Assembly (NCBI GenBank): GCA_033439795.1
Contig: JAUTDP010000009.1
Location: 1,488,001 to 1,552,000 of the forward strand
Reading direction: 5' to 3'
Source of the DNA: Sordaria brevicollis
Taxonomy: Eukaryota; Ascomycota; Sordariomycetes; Sordariales; Sordariaceae
Length of the DNA stretch: 64,000 nt
Position 1 is the stretch's first letter; each line of letters starts with the position of its first letter. Shown here in pieces: positions 34,115-44,920 of the stretch. The translations under genes and the position numbers were made by a program. The notes under the pieces are model-generated. The model saw only the letters and a program-made list of their open reading frames with translations, did not search any database and had not been told where the DNA came from.

Positions 34115-35418
34115 TTCGATTGCGATCTCTCAAATCTCCAGGATTAGGGGGTGTTGTTAAAGACAAAGGATTGAATATTGGATTGGGTATTGGGAACAAA
34201 GAGACCTGACACTCAGCAGAGTTGCCATTGGACGACGGGACCTGAGTGAGAGGGGAACGAAGTCTACTCTGGAGAAAAAAAAAGTTTTGAATCGGTCCTC
34301 CTTCTCTGGCTGTTCTCTGTTGTGCTCTGGCTGGCATCTCCATCTCCATCCATTCACACAATCTCGATCTGTCTACCAGACACCCTTCCTTTGCCAACTT
34401 CGGTTCTCATCCATCCTATTCGACCCCATCCCATTGTTCCTCCAGTCCCATCCCATCCGGCTGGGTCTACCCTTTTTCCCCCGTCCGGTGTCTGGACCCC
34501 GTCATTTGACACACTTTCCGTCTTTCATCTTTCTTTCTCACCACTTCCGCTTCTCGTCCCGTCTCGGCTCTGAACCACCCCCAGAATCAGATGTCACGAC
34601 TCATACCTACATTGTAGGTTATCTAGTTCGAAACAAAGACAGACACAGAGACCCTCACTCAACACCCTACATACGACCTTCTGCGATACACCAAGGATTC
34701 CCGTGGAAAGGTCCATCTCGGTTGTCATCTCCAACAGCCCTACTCCTTCATTAGCGTCCACCACACACCTAGCCAAGCAGGGCACATTTACACCAAGCAG
34801 CCAACGATCATATCCATATTCAACAGCGCCATCCAAGGTTATCGATTCCCTTCTTACACCACTCTCACGGTTATACATATACTTTGCCCAGCATTGCAAA
34901 TAAGCACGGCAGTCAACACTTAATATCTAATCACCACCCCCTGCAGCTCGTCGTCACAAGCTGAAATCGGCCGAGGTCCCGGTCCTTACGCTCCCGTCCA
35001 CGGTTATTGTCTTGTCAGGAACTGAAGCTTCGGATTCGACCTCGTCCTTGAACTGCGCCGCATCGTTTGAACAATCTTCTAGTCGCCCATTGCGCGCTTG
35101 TGCAAGAAAAAAGTCAATCTGCAGACCCGTGAGAGGCTGCCACGGCGAATTAATATATGCGACGTTAATCAGGGTCACCCGGGCACTTCGAAACTTTGGC
35201 GAGTTATCCTGCGTTGAGCTCTGACCCCCTCCGCAGGTCCCTTCCAAAAGGTCGCACCTTCTTACAAGTCTCGTCCTCAATTGGCCGCCAAGTCCTGGAC
35301 AGGTCCTGGTGCTGTCCTCCGGCCTCCTCCTCCTCCTCAGTGTGTGTGTGGTCTGGGTTGTAGTGACAGTCCCATTCCCCTTCTCCAGGGGCGCTTTGTC
35401 GCATTACGGACCGCGGGC

Positions 35419-38400
35419 ATGTCACAGCTTGCTCACCCGGCCGATGCTGGCCCGTCAAACCAACATTACGATGGAAGAGCCTTCACTACGGCACCACCAC
35501 CCAACAGCGCCTTGCCGTTAACACCCTCATCTCAGAGGTATGTCATCTTGTTGTTTCTGCGTTTGGCTTTGCTTTCATGTCATTTCTCGTTTTGCGCCTC
35601 CAATTTCCCCAAGTGAGTTGTGGAGTTTAAAAGACTGTTTCTTGGGGGCCCATGGGTTGGTTGGATGTTTTCCGTTGGAGCAGACTTCGACGACATCAGT
35701 AGTGCTGCCAGAACCCGTGCCGCTTCAATATTCTGAGCACTGGTAAAATACTGGAGACGGGACGAAAGGGAAATTCGGACCAAAGACGGAACACGGGACG
35801 GAAGTGCACAAGGGCACTCAACTTTCGCCTGTCCAGCGGCGCACAACCGACACCGGACAAACCGCTGCCAGCCGACCTTCGCCCCCAGAGATTTTTCTGC
35901 TTTCTTCATTGCCGTGTTACTGCCAGATAGTTGCTACTGCCGTGTCCACGATATACTGACCCAATCGATCTGTCACATCAGGTTCCCACAGAAACCTGTC
36001 CCAAGCCCCTTGCAACGAAGTACCGCTGCCTCTCCCCCGACGAGTCCCGGCCCAACGCAGTCCGACTTCCCGCCGACGTTTCACAACCCTTTCCAAGCGG
36101 CCTCGATTCCACGGATAGTAACAACGACGGCTCCCGATCACCCCGGGCCTACAGCCTTCTTCGATAGCGAATCTTCGGGCAGAGACACTCCAGAGGAAAC
36201 AAAATCAGGGTGTGTAGACTCCGTCCCAGGCGTGCTGGCTTTCAGCGTTAGGCGACTGAAGGGAAGACGGAGGATCGAACTCTGTGCTAACATTGAATGT
36301 CTTGTACCAGACCAGAATCGTCGTCCAGTCCAAAGTCCTCGAATGATCGCAATAACTCGATTACGGGACTGATCCAGCAGCCTCCTTCAGGCTCTTCTTC
36401 TGGCCAAACCTCTGCCATGGCAGGCCCATCGGCAGTGCGGGCTGACCTTGTCAGGAGTGCCCCGCGAAACTCCTCCATGGACTCAGCAATATCAGCGATA
36501 TCAACGAGATCGAACAATACTACAAAAGCGTCTCAAGAGAACAGCGCCGGCCCGACAGAAATTGCCAACCTGATCAAGACCGCCGGGAGTCCAGAGGCAG
36601 TCATCCAATACCTGCTCAAAGAGAAGCAATCCCAGTCGCAACAGAACGCCCAACTATGGCGACTGGTTGATAAGCAGAGAGCTATGATTTTGGGTCTCAA
36701 TAAGGACCTCGAGCGGGCTTTGAAGGAGAAGGAAAAATACAGGAAGAAGCTAAAGGAGCTTCTGAGCGACCCAGATGGACCATCGGTGCCGGCCGTAGCA
36801 GCTGCCAAAGCCCAGGAAATCAACAGGACCTCATCCGGCTCGGACTTCTCAACTCACGAGCACGTACTGGAAGTCCCATACTCTCCTGGCAGCAAAGAGA
36901 GGCAATCATCGGTTGATATGGCCATGGCACCGTATCCCGTGACACCTCCTGCTGGCCAACCTCCTTCTTATGGCTCACCGTCTGCTGTGGGTGAGATGTT
37001 GGATCCTTCTCATACGATGCCGAAGCCAAGCGAACATGCGCTGGATCATTACGACCACGACGCATTAGAATGGGAACGCGAGGAGGCCAGGAGGAAAGCC
37101 GGTGAGACCGAGGAGCAAGCCACCGGGCTTCATATCAACCCCAATCTGCCACCATCGAGAAGCCTGCCAAGCGAGCCTCCCCGAATGCCGCTACCTCCGA
37201 CGCCGACAGAACAGTCCTCTTCCAAGCAACCGTCTTTACAGGGGCAATTACCCGCTCCAACATCACCGCCTTTCCGGAAACCGCCCCCTGCGCCTCTCCA
37301 GCTGAAGGATAGTGCCCTACACAGCAAAAGCGCACAACGGCCCGAGGCAGACAGCGAGTCTGAGTATGACGACGACCCCAAGGCTGAGGAACAGAGTCTG
37401 GAAGAACGAAGAGGCCGCCGAAGGACGCGAGAGGAAGATGAACGTGATCGTGAGATTCTGGCAAGGAAAGAAGCCGAGTTGCGAAGCCTTTCGAAAAAGA
37501 GCAAGAAGAGTGCCAGTAGGCCCGCGAATGAGGAAGCTCCGCCGCCGCCGCCGCCGCCACCGCATCCGGCCGAGATGCCATCCGATCCCCGGTTCCTTGA
37601 GGTGAAGATGAGTGCGCCGCCTCAGGAGACTGTCTCGTCACTCGCCGGAGTTCTCAGTGGGACAGTTCAACGGGATGCAGCCTACGCGATGCCACTTTTG
37701 AGCCCTGGCCTTCCTTCTAGTCCACGTCCGATGCCGATGGGAGTCAGCTCACCACCACTCTCACCTAGGGGCATGAACTTCATGGCACCGCCGTTGTCTC
37801 CACGACCGCCTCGAGCACCAATTCCTCTGCCTCCAAACACCCCTCTGCATATTTCTGCCCCACCGACGATGCCACTTCCTTCGCCTAGACCTATCCATAT
37901 GGTCAAGGAAACAGACAGCATGTCTTCTACCTCCAGTCCGACCAAGAGTAGTTACGAGAGTCCGACCGAAAGAACCAGGATTTACAAGGGTTTTATGACG
38001 GACGAATACCCAGACCTTCTGCTTCCACCAAACGCCCTTCCTTCCATCGATATCAGGGTTGCATCTTCTCGCATGAAGCCCTCTAGAGCTAGCCTGTTGT
38101 CCATGACACAGCTCGAAGAAGACCCTGTGTTCACCCTGGCTGTGTTCTCTAGAGCTGACGGTGGCGAGCTATGGAGAGTTGAAAAGGACTCTGCTTCTTT
38201 AGCAAAGCTTGACAACAGGCTCAAGCTCTGCCCCACGTTCACTGCAAGAACCCCTGACAGGTCACTGTTCAGCGGGCATGCCCCTGCAAAACTGGACGCC
38301 CGTCGGGTTGCTCTCAACCAATATCTGGACGAATTGCTGAACACTCCTCTCGATCACTCTACGGCTATGGAACTGTGCAAGTATCTTTCCACGCATACTC

Positions 38401-40331
38401 TGCCGCCAAATGCAGACGAGACCGGATCTTCGACTGGCTACGAAAACCCAGAAGCGATACTGGCAGGTCCCGGTGGAAGACCCTTCCGCAAGGGTTATCT
38501 CACGAAGCGCGGCAAAAACTTTGGCGGTTGGAAAGCCAGGTACTTCATCCTAGATGGGCCCCATCTCAAGTACTATGAGACACCCGGTGGCGCCCATCTG
38601 GGCACCATCAAGCTACAGAAGGCACAGATCATGACGCAGGTTGGGAAGCACGGGCATCAAGAAGACTCGCCTGCCCGTGGATCCCAGACGGAGAATCCCG
38701 ACAATCAGTACCGCCATGCTTTCGTGATCAAGGAACCAAAGAAGAAAGACCCGACCAGCGTCACTACACATGTGCTGTGTGCCGAGAGCGACAGGGAAAG
38801 GGATGAGTGGGTGGCAGCACTGTTGCGCTGGATTGACTACACCGACGATGAGAAGGATGAGCGCTCCAAGAACAACCAAACCCATGACAGACATGACTCT
38901 AATACCTCGGACCGGGTAAATGGAGGCCATGGCAAGAAGAAGCAACACGTCGAGACAGTGGGTCGAAGTTACGATACAACAAAGCAAGGAGACTTGCCGC
39001 AGGGTGTCTCATCCAACCAGTCTACTCCTCAGGGACATGCCCAGGCCGGCTTTACGATTTCCGCCCCTCGCGATCCCCAGGTCATCTCAAACTCGGAGGT
39101 TTGGGGCACCAAGTTAGGAATGGGTCCGGGTCCCTCAGGTCCCTTGCCAGCACCGCCCGTTGTGGAAAAGGCTCCCAGACCAAGGAGGAGTATCTTCGGC
39201 TGGGGAGATAGCAAGGACAAAGCCGGGAAGTCTGTCGATGCGCATCATACGCTTTTCGGTGAGAATGGCCAGGCAAACAACCATGGTCCGGTCAGGCCTG
39301 TGTTTGGCGCACCTTTGGCTGAAGCAGTGAGGTACAACGCCCCAGTGGACGTTAGAGTCCCGTTGCCGGCTGTTGTCTATCGCTGTATTCAGTATTTGGA
39401 GGCCAAGGATGCCATCAACGAAGAGGGCATTTTCAGGCTGAGCGGTTCGAACGTTGTCATCAAACAGCTGAAGGAGCGGTTCAACAACGAGGGTGATATC
39501 AACTTGGTTGATGACGGACAGTATCACGATATCCACGCAGTCGCATCGTTGCTCAAGGCTTATCTGCGCGAGTTGCCTACGACCATCCTGACACGGGATC
39601 TTCATCCCGAGTTCCAGTCCGTGACCGAAAAGCTTCCTGATCAGCCCCAGAGGATTGCAGCTCTCTCGGTGCTCGTGGAGCGACTACCGCAAGCCAATGG
39701 TACTCTCCTCAAGTACTTGATTGCCTTCCTGATCAAGATCATCAACCACGCCAACTCCAACAAGATGACAGTGCGCAACGTCGCTATTGTGTTCTCGCCT
39801 ACACTCAACATTCCCGCTCCTGTGTTTGCACTGTTCCTCCAGAACTACGAAGCGATCTTTGGCATTGACCCGGCCGAATATGAGCTTCCGACAACAGATT
39901 CTAGCAGCATTCACGGCAGCACCCACGAGCGTACTGGGTCGCACCCGTCGGACACTCGGTCGTCAACTCACAGCGGCTCGCCCTATGGACAGCAGCGCAT
40001 GAAGCCCGTTATCGAGGGCCAAGTGAGCCGCAACACACCAACGCCACCTCTGTCTATGAGCATGCAACAGATGGCTCAGATGAATGCTGCGCAAATGCAC
40101 TCGCGCAGCACTCCTACGCCCCCGCTTCAGAGGCCCGCCTATGATGATATTGCTCTATACTCGGCGCAACAAGGAATGAGGCCTAGCACTGGCTTCGACA
40201 GACCTCACGAGTTCCATCCCTCTGCCCCTTCTTATGAGCAATACTCAATGAAGGACCGACGCAAGAGCAGCATGCCTAACCTTCACCCTTCTGGATCAAG
40301 AGGCCATATGAGGGAGGACAACCGGTTCTAA
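35419..40331 (+). CDS. Bem3-like RhoGAP with PX-like and PH domains
   Basis: GTPase-activating protein that turns off Rho-family GTPases (Cdc42 in yeast) at sites of polar growth. Three exons: 35419-35537, 35982-36209 and 36311-40331, coding 1455 residues. Introns have GTATGT and GTGTGT donors and CAG acceptors. An ATG at 36297 falls inside intron 2 and would give a shorter product. Order: Ser/Pro-rich N-terminus, coiled coil (about 212-269), proline-rich linkers, PX-like domain (about 675-812), PH domain (about 838-965, RKGYLTKRGKNFGGWKARYF) and RhoGAP domain (about 1115-1302). The arginine finger is Arg1158 in GIFRLSG, with KAYLRELPTTIL and VFSPTLNIP also conserved. The layout PX-PH-RhoGAP is that of yeast Bem3, which targets membrane lipids at the bud or hyphal tip. 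Family call is firm; the first exon rests on splice and frame evidence. Confidence 0.93.
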
Positions 40332-41155
40332 GCCACTTCAATCTACACTTCTTCCTATCCGGCATTCCAGGGGAATATCGAGGTCAAGGATCACTAGTTC
40401 CAACCCTCTTCTTGGATATCCATACTTCAGTCCGTTTTTTGGTTATTCTGCAGACGTTTTTTGTCTGGCATCTTTTTCACCACCATTCCTCATCACAAAA
40501 CCTTTTCACTACCACTATGAGATACCACTGCATTCCGAATATCATTTAGCTTTTTTTCTTCCTCGTCAACGTCTTCTTCCCTTCTTCTTCCTCGGGGGTC
40601 AGCTTAGACTACTACTATTTTAGATGGCGGCCGTTGTCAAACATTAGACCGTCATTTTCACAACTTTTTGGTTGTTGCAAACCACAACCACCTTTTTAAG
40701 CCGTCATGTATTATATTATCAAACACACATCATTTACGCCAGTTGGAAATACCTGTGGCTACCATATGAGGAGGAGAGACGGAGACTATCTATCTGCTTG
40801 GATAATATGTAAAAATACTTCTTTGATGTCGAGTCTTTTTTGACGAGTTAATGACAAGGAGTGTCTTCGAAAATAAGAAGCTTTCGGAGAGACGGGATTG
40901 TGCAGATTCGCGCCTGATGCCGATGCCGTGATGTGTGTGTTTGTACTTGCATGCTCGACAGAAATGGAAAGTTTCGTAATTACCGGAGAGAAATGGGAAT
41001 GCGGAAAGGCCATTGAGAATGGCTATCGAAAGTCTACCTCTAGGTATAAAAGCAGAAAGATATATGGTGAGAAACGCACTGAGGACTCGCCCCTTCAAAT
41101 AATTCTCGGTTCATTGGGTAAGAGTAGTCACTGTAGAGGTTGGTAGTTTCCCTAG
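40332..41155. other. Intergenic region between RhoGAP and Zn2Cys6 genes
   Basis: 820 bp, T-rich just after the RhoGAP stop (3' untranslated region with polyadenylation), then the promoter of the next gene. A TATAAAAG motif lies near 41045, about 110 bp before the first ATG of the regulator. No gene seen. Confidence 0.55.
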
Positions 41156-44100
41156 ATGTGTTCAAGTCCAACGCAAGCGATGAAATCATCCGATGCATCA
41201 GCAAGGGCACGGACCATGTGCGCTATCTTCCTTGAAACCGCCGACCTCCGACTTTCTCACGCGGACGTCATCCAGATCGGACAACCACGGAAGCCGACCT
41301 CCGGCTACACCACACTTCCTCGTGAGCTAGCCAGAGCAAACAACAGCCACGCGCCCACGGCAACGGTAACGACAACACAACGGCGGCTTGACAAGCCATC
41401 TTTTGATATTTTGGTCGGTTCGTCGGTATCGTCGGACGCCGCTAGCCCAGTCAGCACGATGGAGATCTCTGGCAACCGTACGGCCAATGGAGCTCCGACG
41501 CCGGCGGATGGTGGCATTGAAACGCCAACGACGACACCGTCGATGAGCGCGAGCACCCAGAACTCGGCGAGCACTAGTGCCCAGGATGGCCATGGTATCA
41601 ATACGCCGAGTCCCGGCAACCAGCATCATCATAAACAACAGCTACACGGACATCCACCACAGTATCATCCCAACTCCTCCTCAGCCCACCTTTCATCCGG
41701 TCAGCAGTTAGACAACGCCCCCGGCTCTCAACTTCGTTCTGCTACTGTAAGTCTGACGAGCTCTCCAGTACACTCTCAGTTCCAGTATCCGTACCAGGCG
41801 TCAGTGCAATTGGACATTACTCAACCGCATTTCCAGACACCAAACAGGCAGCCAGACCCCAAAGCATCCGCACCGTCCCAGACGACTGCTCATAACCCGC
41901 CACCCTTCCCCGCCTACCCACCGCATTCACCCGCCTCGTCCGGCGGTTACAGTCCCGAGTCCTCGGTGGCCGCCGGCACTGCCACCGCACATGACACGCC
42001 TGCCGATGCCCCAACGCCCGGTGCCGACGGCGAAGGGGGCCGAGATCCCAACGGGGAGCCCAAGAAGCCTCGGGCTTGCGAGAGTTGTCGTGGTCTCAAA
42101 GTCCGATGCGAGCCAGATCCGGCAAACCCTAGTGGGGACTGCAAACGATGTGCCAAAGCGAAACGCCCTTGTATCGTGACCGAACCCTCACGCAAGCGTC
42201 AGAGAAAGGCAGACAACCGGGTGGCAGAGCTGGAAAGGAAGATCGATGCTCTGACGGCGACTCTGCAACATGTACGAAGTGGGGCGAATCCCTTGCCTAT
42301 GGGATCCCCCTCTGTCTTGTCGGCAACTACTGGTACTGGACCGGATACGCAAGCGATGCTTGGCAGGTATACTGCTGCGACTCCATATGATTTCAGTGGC
42401 GGCTATGGAAGGGGAACACCCAGTCTACCTCCTTCTGCTTCAAGGGATTGGTCTATACCCCCAACAAGAGAACAACAGGCTGCGTCAGGACGCCAACAGG
42501 CACCACTACGGACCTGGCAAGGCTATGGCGAAATGGATCATGACAATAGTAACCTCTACTCGTCATCACCGACTATGGCCCTTGCAGGGCGGAAACGGAA
42601 GCAACCCGATGATAGGGAGCCAGTTAGTCAGGACCCGCGTGAAACCAGTTTCCCGATGCCCCGGCCGCCAACTAGACACGCCGATATTGTTGATCGGAAG
42701 ATCATCAGCATGGAGCAGGCAGCAAAATTTTTAGAGCGATACAATAAGCACATGGTCCCACATCTACCAGGTGTCGTGTTCCCCGCTGACATGACGGCGG
42801 AGAAGCTCAAGAAAACAAAACCGATTCTCTTCCACGCGGTCATGGCCGCTGCCGCTGGGGAAGAACCCCTGGTGCAGAAGACACTGACTAATGACCTGAT
42901 GAAAATCTTCGCCGAGGAGGTCATGGTGACAGGAAACAAGAGTCTCGAGCTTGTCCAGGCGATCCAGATAGCCACCATATGGTACTGGCCGCCCGAACGC
43001 TTTGAGGAGCTCAAGTTCTACCAGCTGCTTCACATTGCTGCTGTCATGGCCATTGATCTTGGCCTTGGCAGGAAACGACAGCCGAGGGGCGGGCTGAGGA
43101 ATGGCATGCCCTCCACTATTCGTGACAAGATCATGTATAAGCCTCCTCCTCCGGATCCTACGTCTATCGAGTCAAGGAGGGCCTGGTTGACGTGTTATTT
43201 TCTCGCGACCAACACTTCGATGGCACTGCACCGACCTAATCTCATCCGATGGTCGTCTTTTATGGAGGAAAGTGTCAAGATACTGGAAACGTCGCCTGAG
43301 GCCGCACCGACTGACAAGTACCTAGTCCATCTGATTTGGACGCACAGGCTAGCAGAGGAAGTTGGCACGCACTTCTTCGATGATCACAACTCGAACGCCA
43401 GCATTACGAGCCCGAGAACACAGCATCTGCTCAGCTTCTTTGAGCACAAGCTGGACCAGTACCGAAAGGCACTTCCGGATGACATGCGACAGCCGTCCCT
43501 CATGTTGAGTTTTTACGTCCTTGATCTGTACATGCACGAGATTGTCTGGCAGAATGATAGTCCTGATGACGCCAAAGGACAAGTTGATGGCCAAACGACC
43601 TGGCTGGACGGGAATTTGACACCTGCCCATGTGAAAGCGCTGGGCGCAACCCGGGAGGCCATCGAGCACATCTTTGGAATCTTTCTGGACATGGAGATCC
43701 ATAGCATCCGCTGCCTGCCCGCCTTTAGCTTTGTGCGCATCGCCTACGCCGTGGTCATCTTGATCAGAATCCACTTGTCCGTGATCTCCCCAAAGACCGA
43801 GTTGGGGAAGGTGATGACGAAGGAGGATTTAGACGTTGAGAATTGGATCGAGAAGCTTCTGGCGAAGTTTAAGGCTACTATGGCAGATGACAAAAACAGG
43901 CCGGCTGCCAAATTCTACTTCGTCCTTGGCATGCTTAGGCAGTGGTTCCAAGCGCAGAAACAGCCTCCAGGTACTTGGCCTAAGGGTTCGCGTGCCTCTC
44001 GTGCTGCTGAGACTGGTCCTTCGGAGGACGGTGTAGCAGAGTCGTCAAGCACGGCTTCTTTGCTTGCCGGCAACCAAACAACACGAAATGGTAATGCTGG

Positions 44101-44920
44101 CGACAACAAAGACCTCGCTTCCGGCCCCGGGGCTGCACGATCAATGCAGGCATATAAGGAACAGCAGCAGCAACGTCGGCAGCAGCCAAATGCCTCCTCC
44201 GACTATCCGACCACGGGAGACACGCCACTGCATCTTCTCTCCGAGGTCGCGACACACGAGTCATCGACCGCCACACCTTCCAGCTCCGGTCTTCCACCAC
44301 TTCTTCCTCAACAGCACACCTCTACTACCTCCCATATGCCTAGTAACGCAGACATCATCCTCTCAACCCCAATCAGCGCACCGCCACCGCCGCCACCGCC
44401 GCCCAACGGGACAGCTATGGATTGGAATCATCTCCAGCAGCATCAACCACCTCCCTACATGTCCGGCGTTAGTCCCGCCATGTCGGTCCCTGATCTGCAA
44501 CAACAGCCCGACCCTCGCTGGCTCAGCCAAGCGGTCGGACAGGAGATTGATGGATTCGAACAAGCCATGGACTTGACGTTTGGCGCGGTGCCACTCGATG
44601 GATTCGATATGTGGGGTATGGATCTTGATATGGAAATGGGGGGCATGGGAGGAGTGTTTCCAGACGGTGGGCTGGGTGCTGCTGGGTTGGGCGGACCAGG
44701 AGGACCATCAGGAGGAGGAGGAGGGAGGTCGGCGTATGACTACGGACAAGGGTGGTATGGCCAGCAGCAGCAACAGCAACAGCAGCATGGACAACATCAT
44801 CAGCAAAACCAACATCAACACCAACATCATCATCATCAACAACAGGACGGAAATCAGGGAGGTGCCGGTGGCCATCATCGCCAGCAGCAACAGCAGCATC
44901 CTAATATGGGGTATTACTGA
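41156..44920 (+). CDS. Zn2Cys6 fungal transcription factor (War1-like)
   Basis: Nuclear regulator with a binuclear zinc cluster. The frame codes 1254 residues without introns. The six cysteines are C308, C311, C318, C329, C332 and C339 (C-x2-C-x6-C-x10-C-x2-C-x6-C, in ACESCRGLKVRC ... CKRCAKAKRPC). A basic linker RKRQRKADNR and a short coiled coil (RVAELERKIDALTATL) for dimerisation follow. The middle (about 510-950) is the helical fungal regulatory region. The C-terminus is acidic and Gly-rich, then Gln/His-rich. The sequence around the zinc cluster resembles the weak-acid-response War1 group, but targets are unknown. The first ATG (41156) has T at -3. The ATG at 41459 (Met102, A at -3, G at +4) is a strong alternative start, and residues 1-101 could be leader. 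Confidence 0.9.
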   Translation: MCSSPTQAMKSSDASARARTMCAIFLETADLRLSHADVIQIGQPRKPTSGYTTLPRELARANNSHAPTATVTTTQRRLDKPSFDILVGSSVSSDAASPVSTMEISGNRTANGAPTPADGGIETPTTTPSMSASTQNSASTSAQDGHGINTPSPGNQHHHKQQLHGHPPQYHPNSSSAHLSSGQQLDNAPGSQLRSATVSLTSSPVHSQFQYPYQASVQLDITQPHFQTPNRQPDPKASAPSQTTAHNPPPFPAYPPHSPASSGGYSPESSVAAGTATAHDTPADAPTPGADGEGGRDPNGEPKKPRACESCRGLKVRCEPDPANPSGDCKRCAKAKRPCIVTEPSRKRQRKADNRVAELERKIDALTATLQHVRSGANPLPMGSPSVLSATTGTGPDTQAMLGRYTAATPYDFSGGYGRGTPSLPPSASRDWSIPPTREQQAASGRQQAPLRTWQGYGEMDHDNSNLYSSSPTMALAGRKRKQPDDREPVSQDPRETSFPMPRPPTRHADIVDRKIISMEQAAKFLERYNKHMVPHLPGVVFPADMTAEKLKKTKPILFHAVMAAAAGEEPLVQKTLTNDLMKIFAEEVMVTGNKSLELVQAIQIATIWYWPPERFEELKFYQLLHIAAVMAIDLGLGRKRQPRGGLRNGMPSTIRDKIMYKPPPPDPTSIESRRAWLTCYFLATNTSMALHRPNLIRWSSFMEESVKILETSPEAAPTDKYLVHLIWTHRLAEEVGTHFFDDHNSNASITSPRTQHLLSFFEHKLDQYRKALPDDMRQPSLMLSFYVLDLYMHEIVWQNDSPDDAKGQVDGQTTWLDGNLTPAHVKALGATREAIEHIFGIFLDMEIHSIRCLPAFSFVRIAYAVVILIRIHLSVISPKTELGKVMTKEDLDVENWIEKLLAKFKATMADDKNRPAAKFYFVLGMLRQWFQAQKQPPGTWPKGSRASRAAETGPSEDGVAESSSTASLLAGNQTTRNGNAGDNKDLASGPGAARSMQAYKEQQQQRRQQPNASSDYPTTGDTPLHLLSEVATHESSTATPSSSGLPPLLPQQHTSTTSHMPSNADIILSTPISAPPPPPPPPNGTAMDWNHLQQHQPPPYMSGVSPAMSVPDLQQQPDPRWLSQAVGQEIDGFEQAMDLTFGAVPLDGFDMWGMDLDMEMGGMGGVFPDGGLGAAGLGGPGGPSGGGGGRSAYDYGQGWYGQQQQQQQQHGQHHQQNQHQHQHHHHQQQDGNQGGAGGHHRQQQQQHPNMGYY
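44763..44912 (+). repeat. Gln/His-coding CAG-CAA-CAT tract at the C-terminus of the Zn2Cys6 gene
   Basis: A run of CAG, CAA and CAT triplets coding a Gln/His-rich tail, interrupted by a Gly-rich piece. It is imperfect, so it is less slippage-prone than the 2EXR tracts. Confidence 0.7.

Larger units (their letters stand above)
30365..35418. other. 5-kb gene-poor region and probable long leader of the RhoGAP gene
   Basis: No gene supported on either strand. The part from about 34270 to 35418 is C/T-rich and probably contains the RhoGAP promoter and a long leader with several short upstream frames. Notable small items: a GGAGACCGG doublet followed by GATATAAAAG near 30950-30980 (TATA-like), an 11-unit CTG repeat at 33486-33518 and a CAGT repeat near 34087-34114. 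An unannotated RNA gene could lie here; I see none of the tRNA or 5S patterns. Confidence 0.5.

Noticed and set aside
34668..34690. 5S rRNA-like start (ACATACGACC)
   Set aside because: Only the first ten bases match; the rest of the gene is absent.
36297..36310. ATG at 36297 as start of the RhoGAP protein
   Set aside because: It lies in the last bases of an intron (GCTAAC branch site and ACCAG acceptor) and upstream exons extend the protein in frame.
35914..36372. Separate 152-residue plus-strand frame
   Set aside because: Its useful part (35982-36209) is exon 2 of the RhoGAP gene; the remainder is intron.
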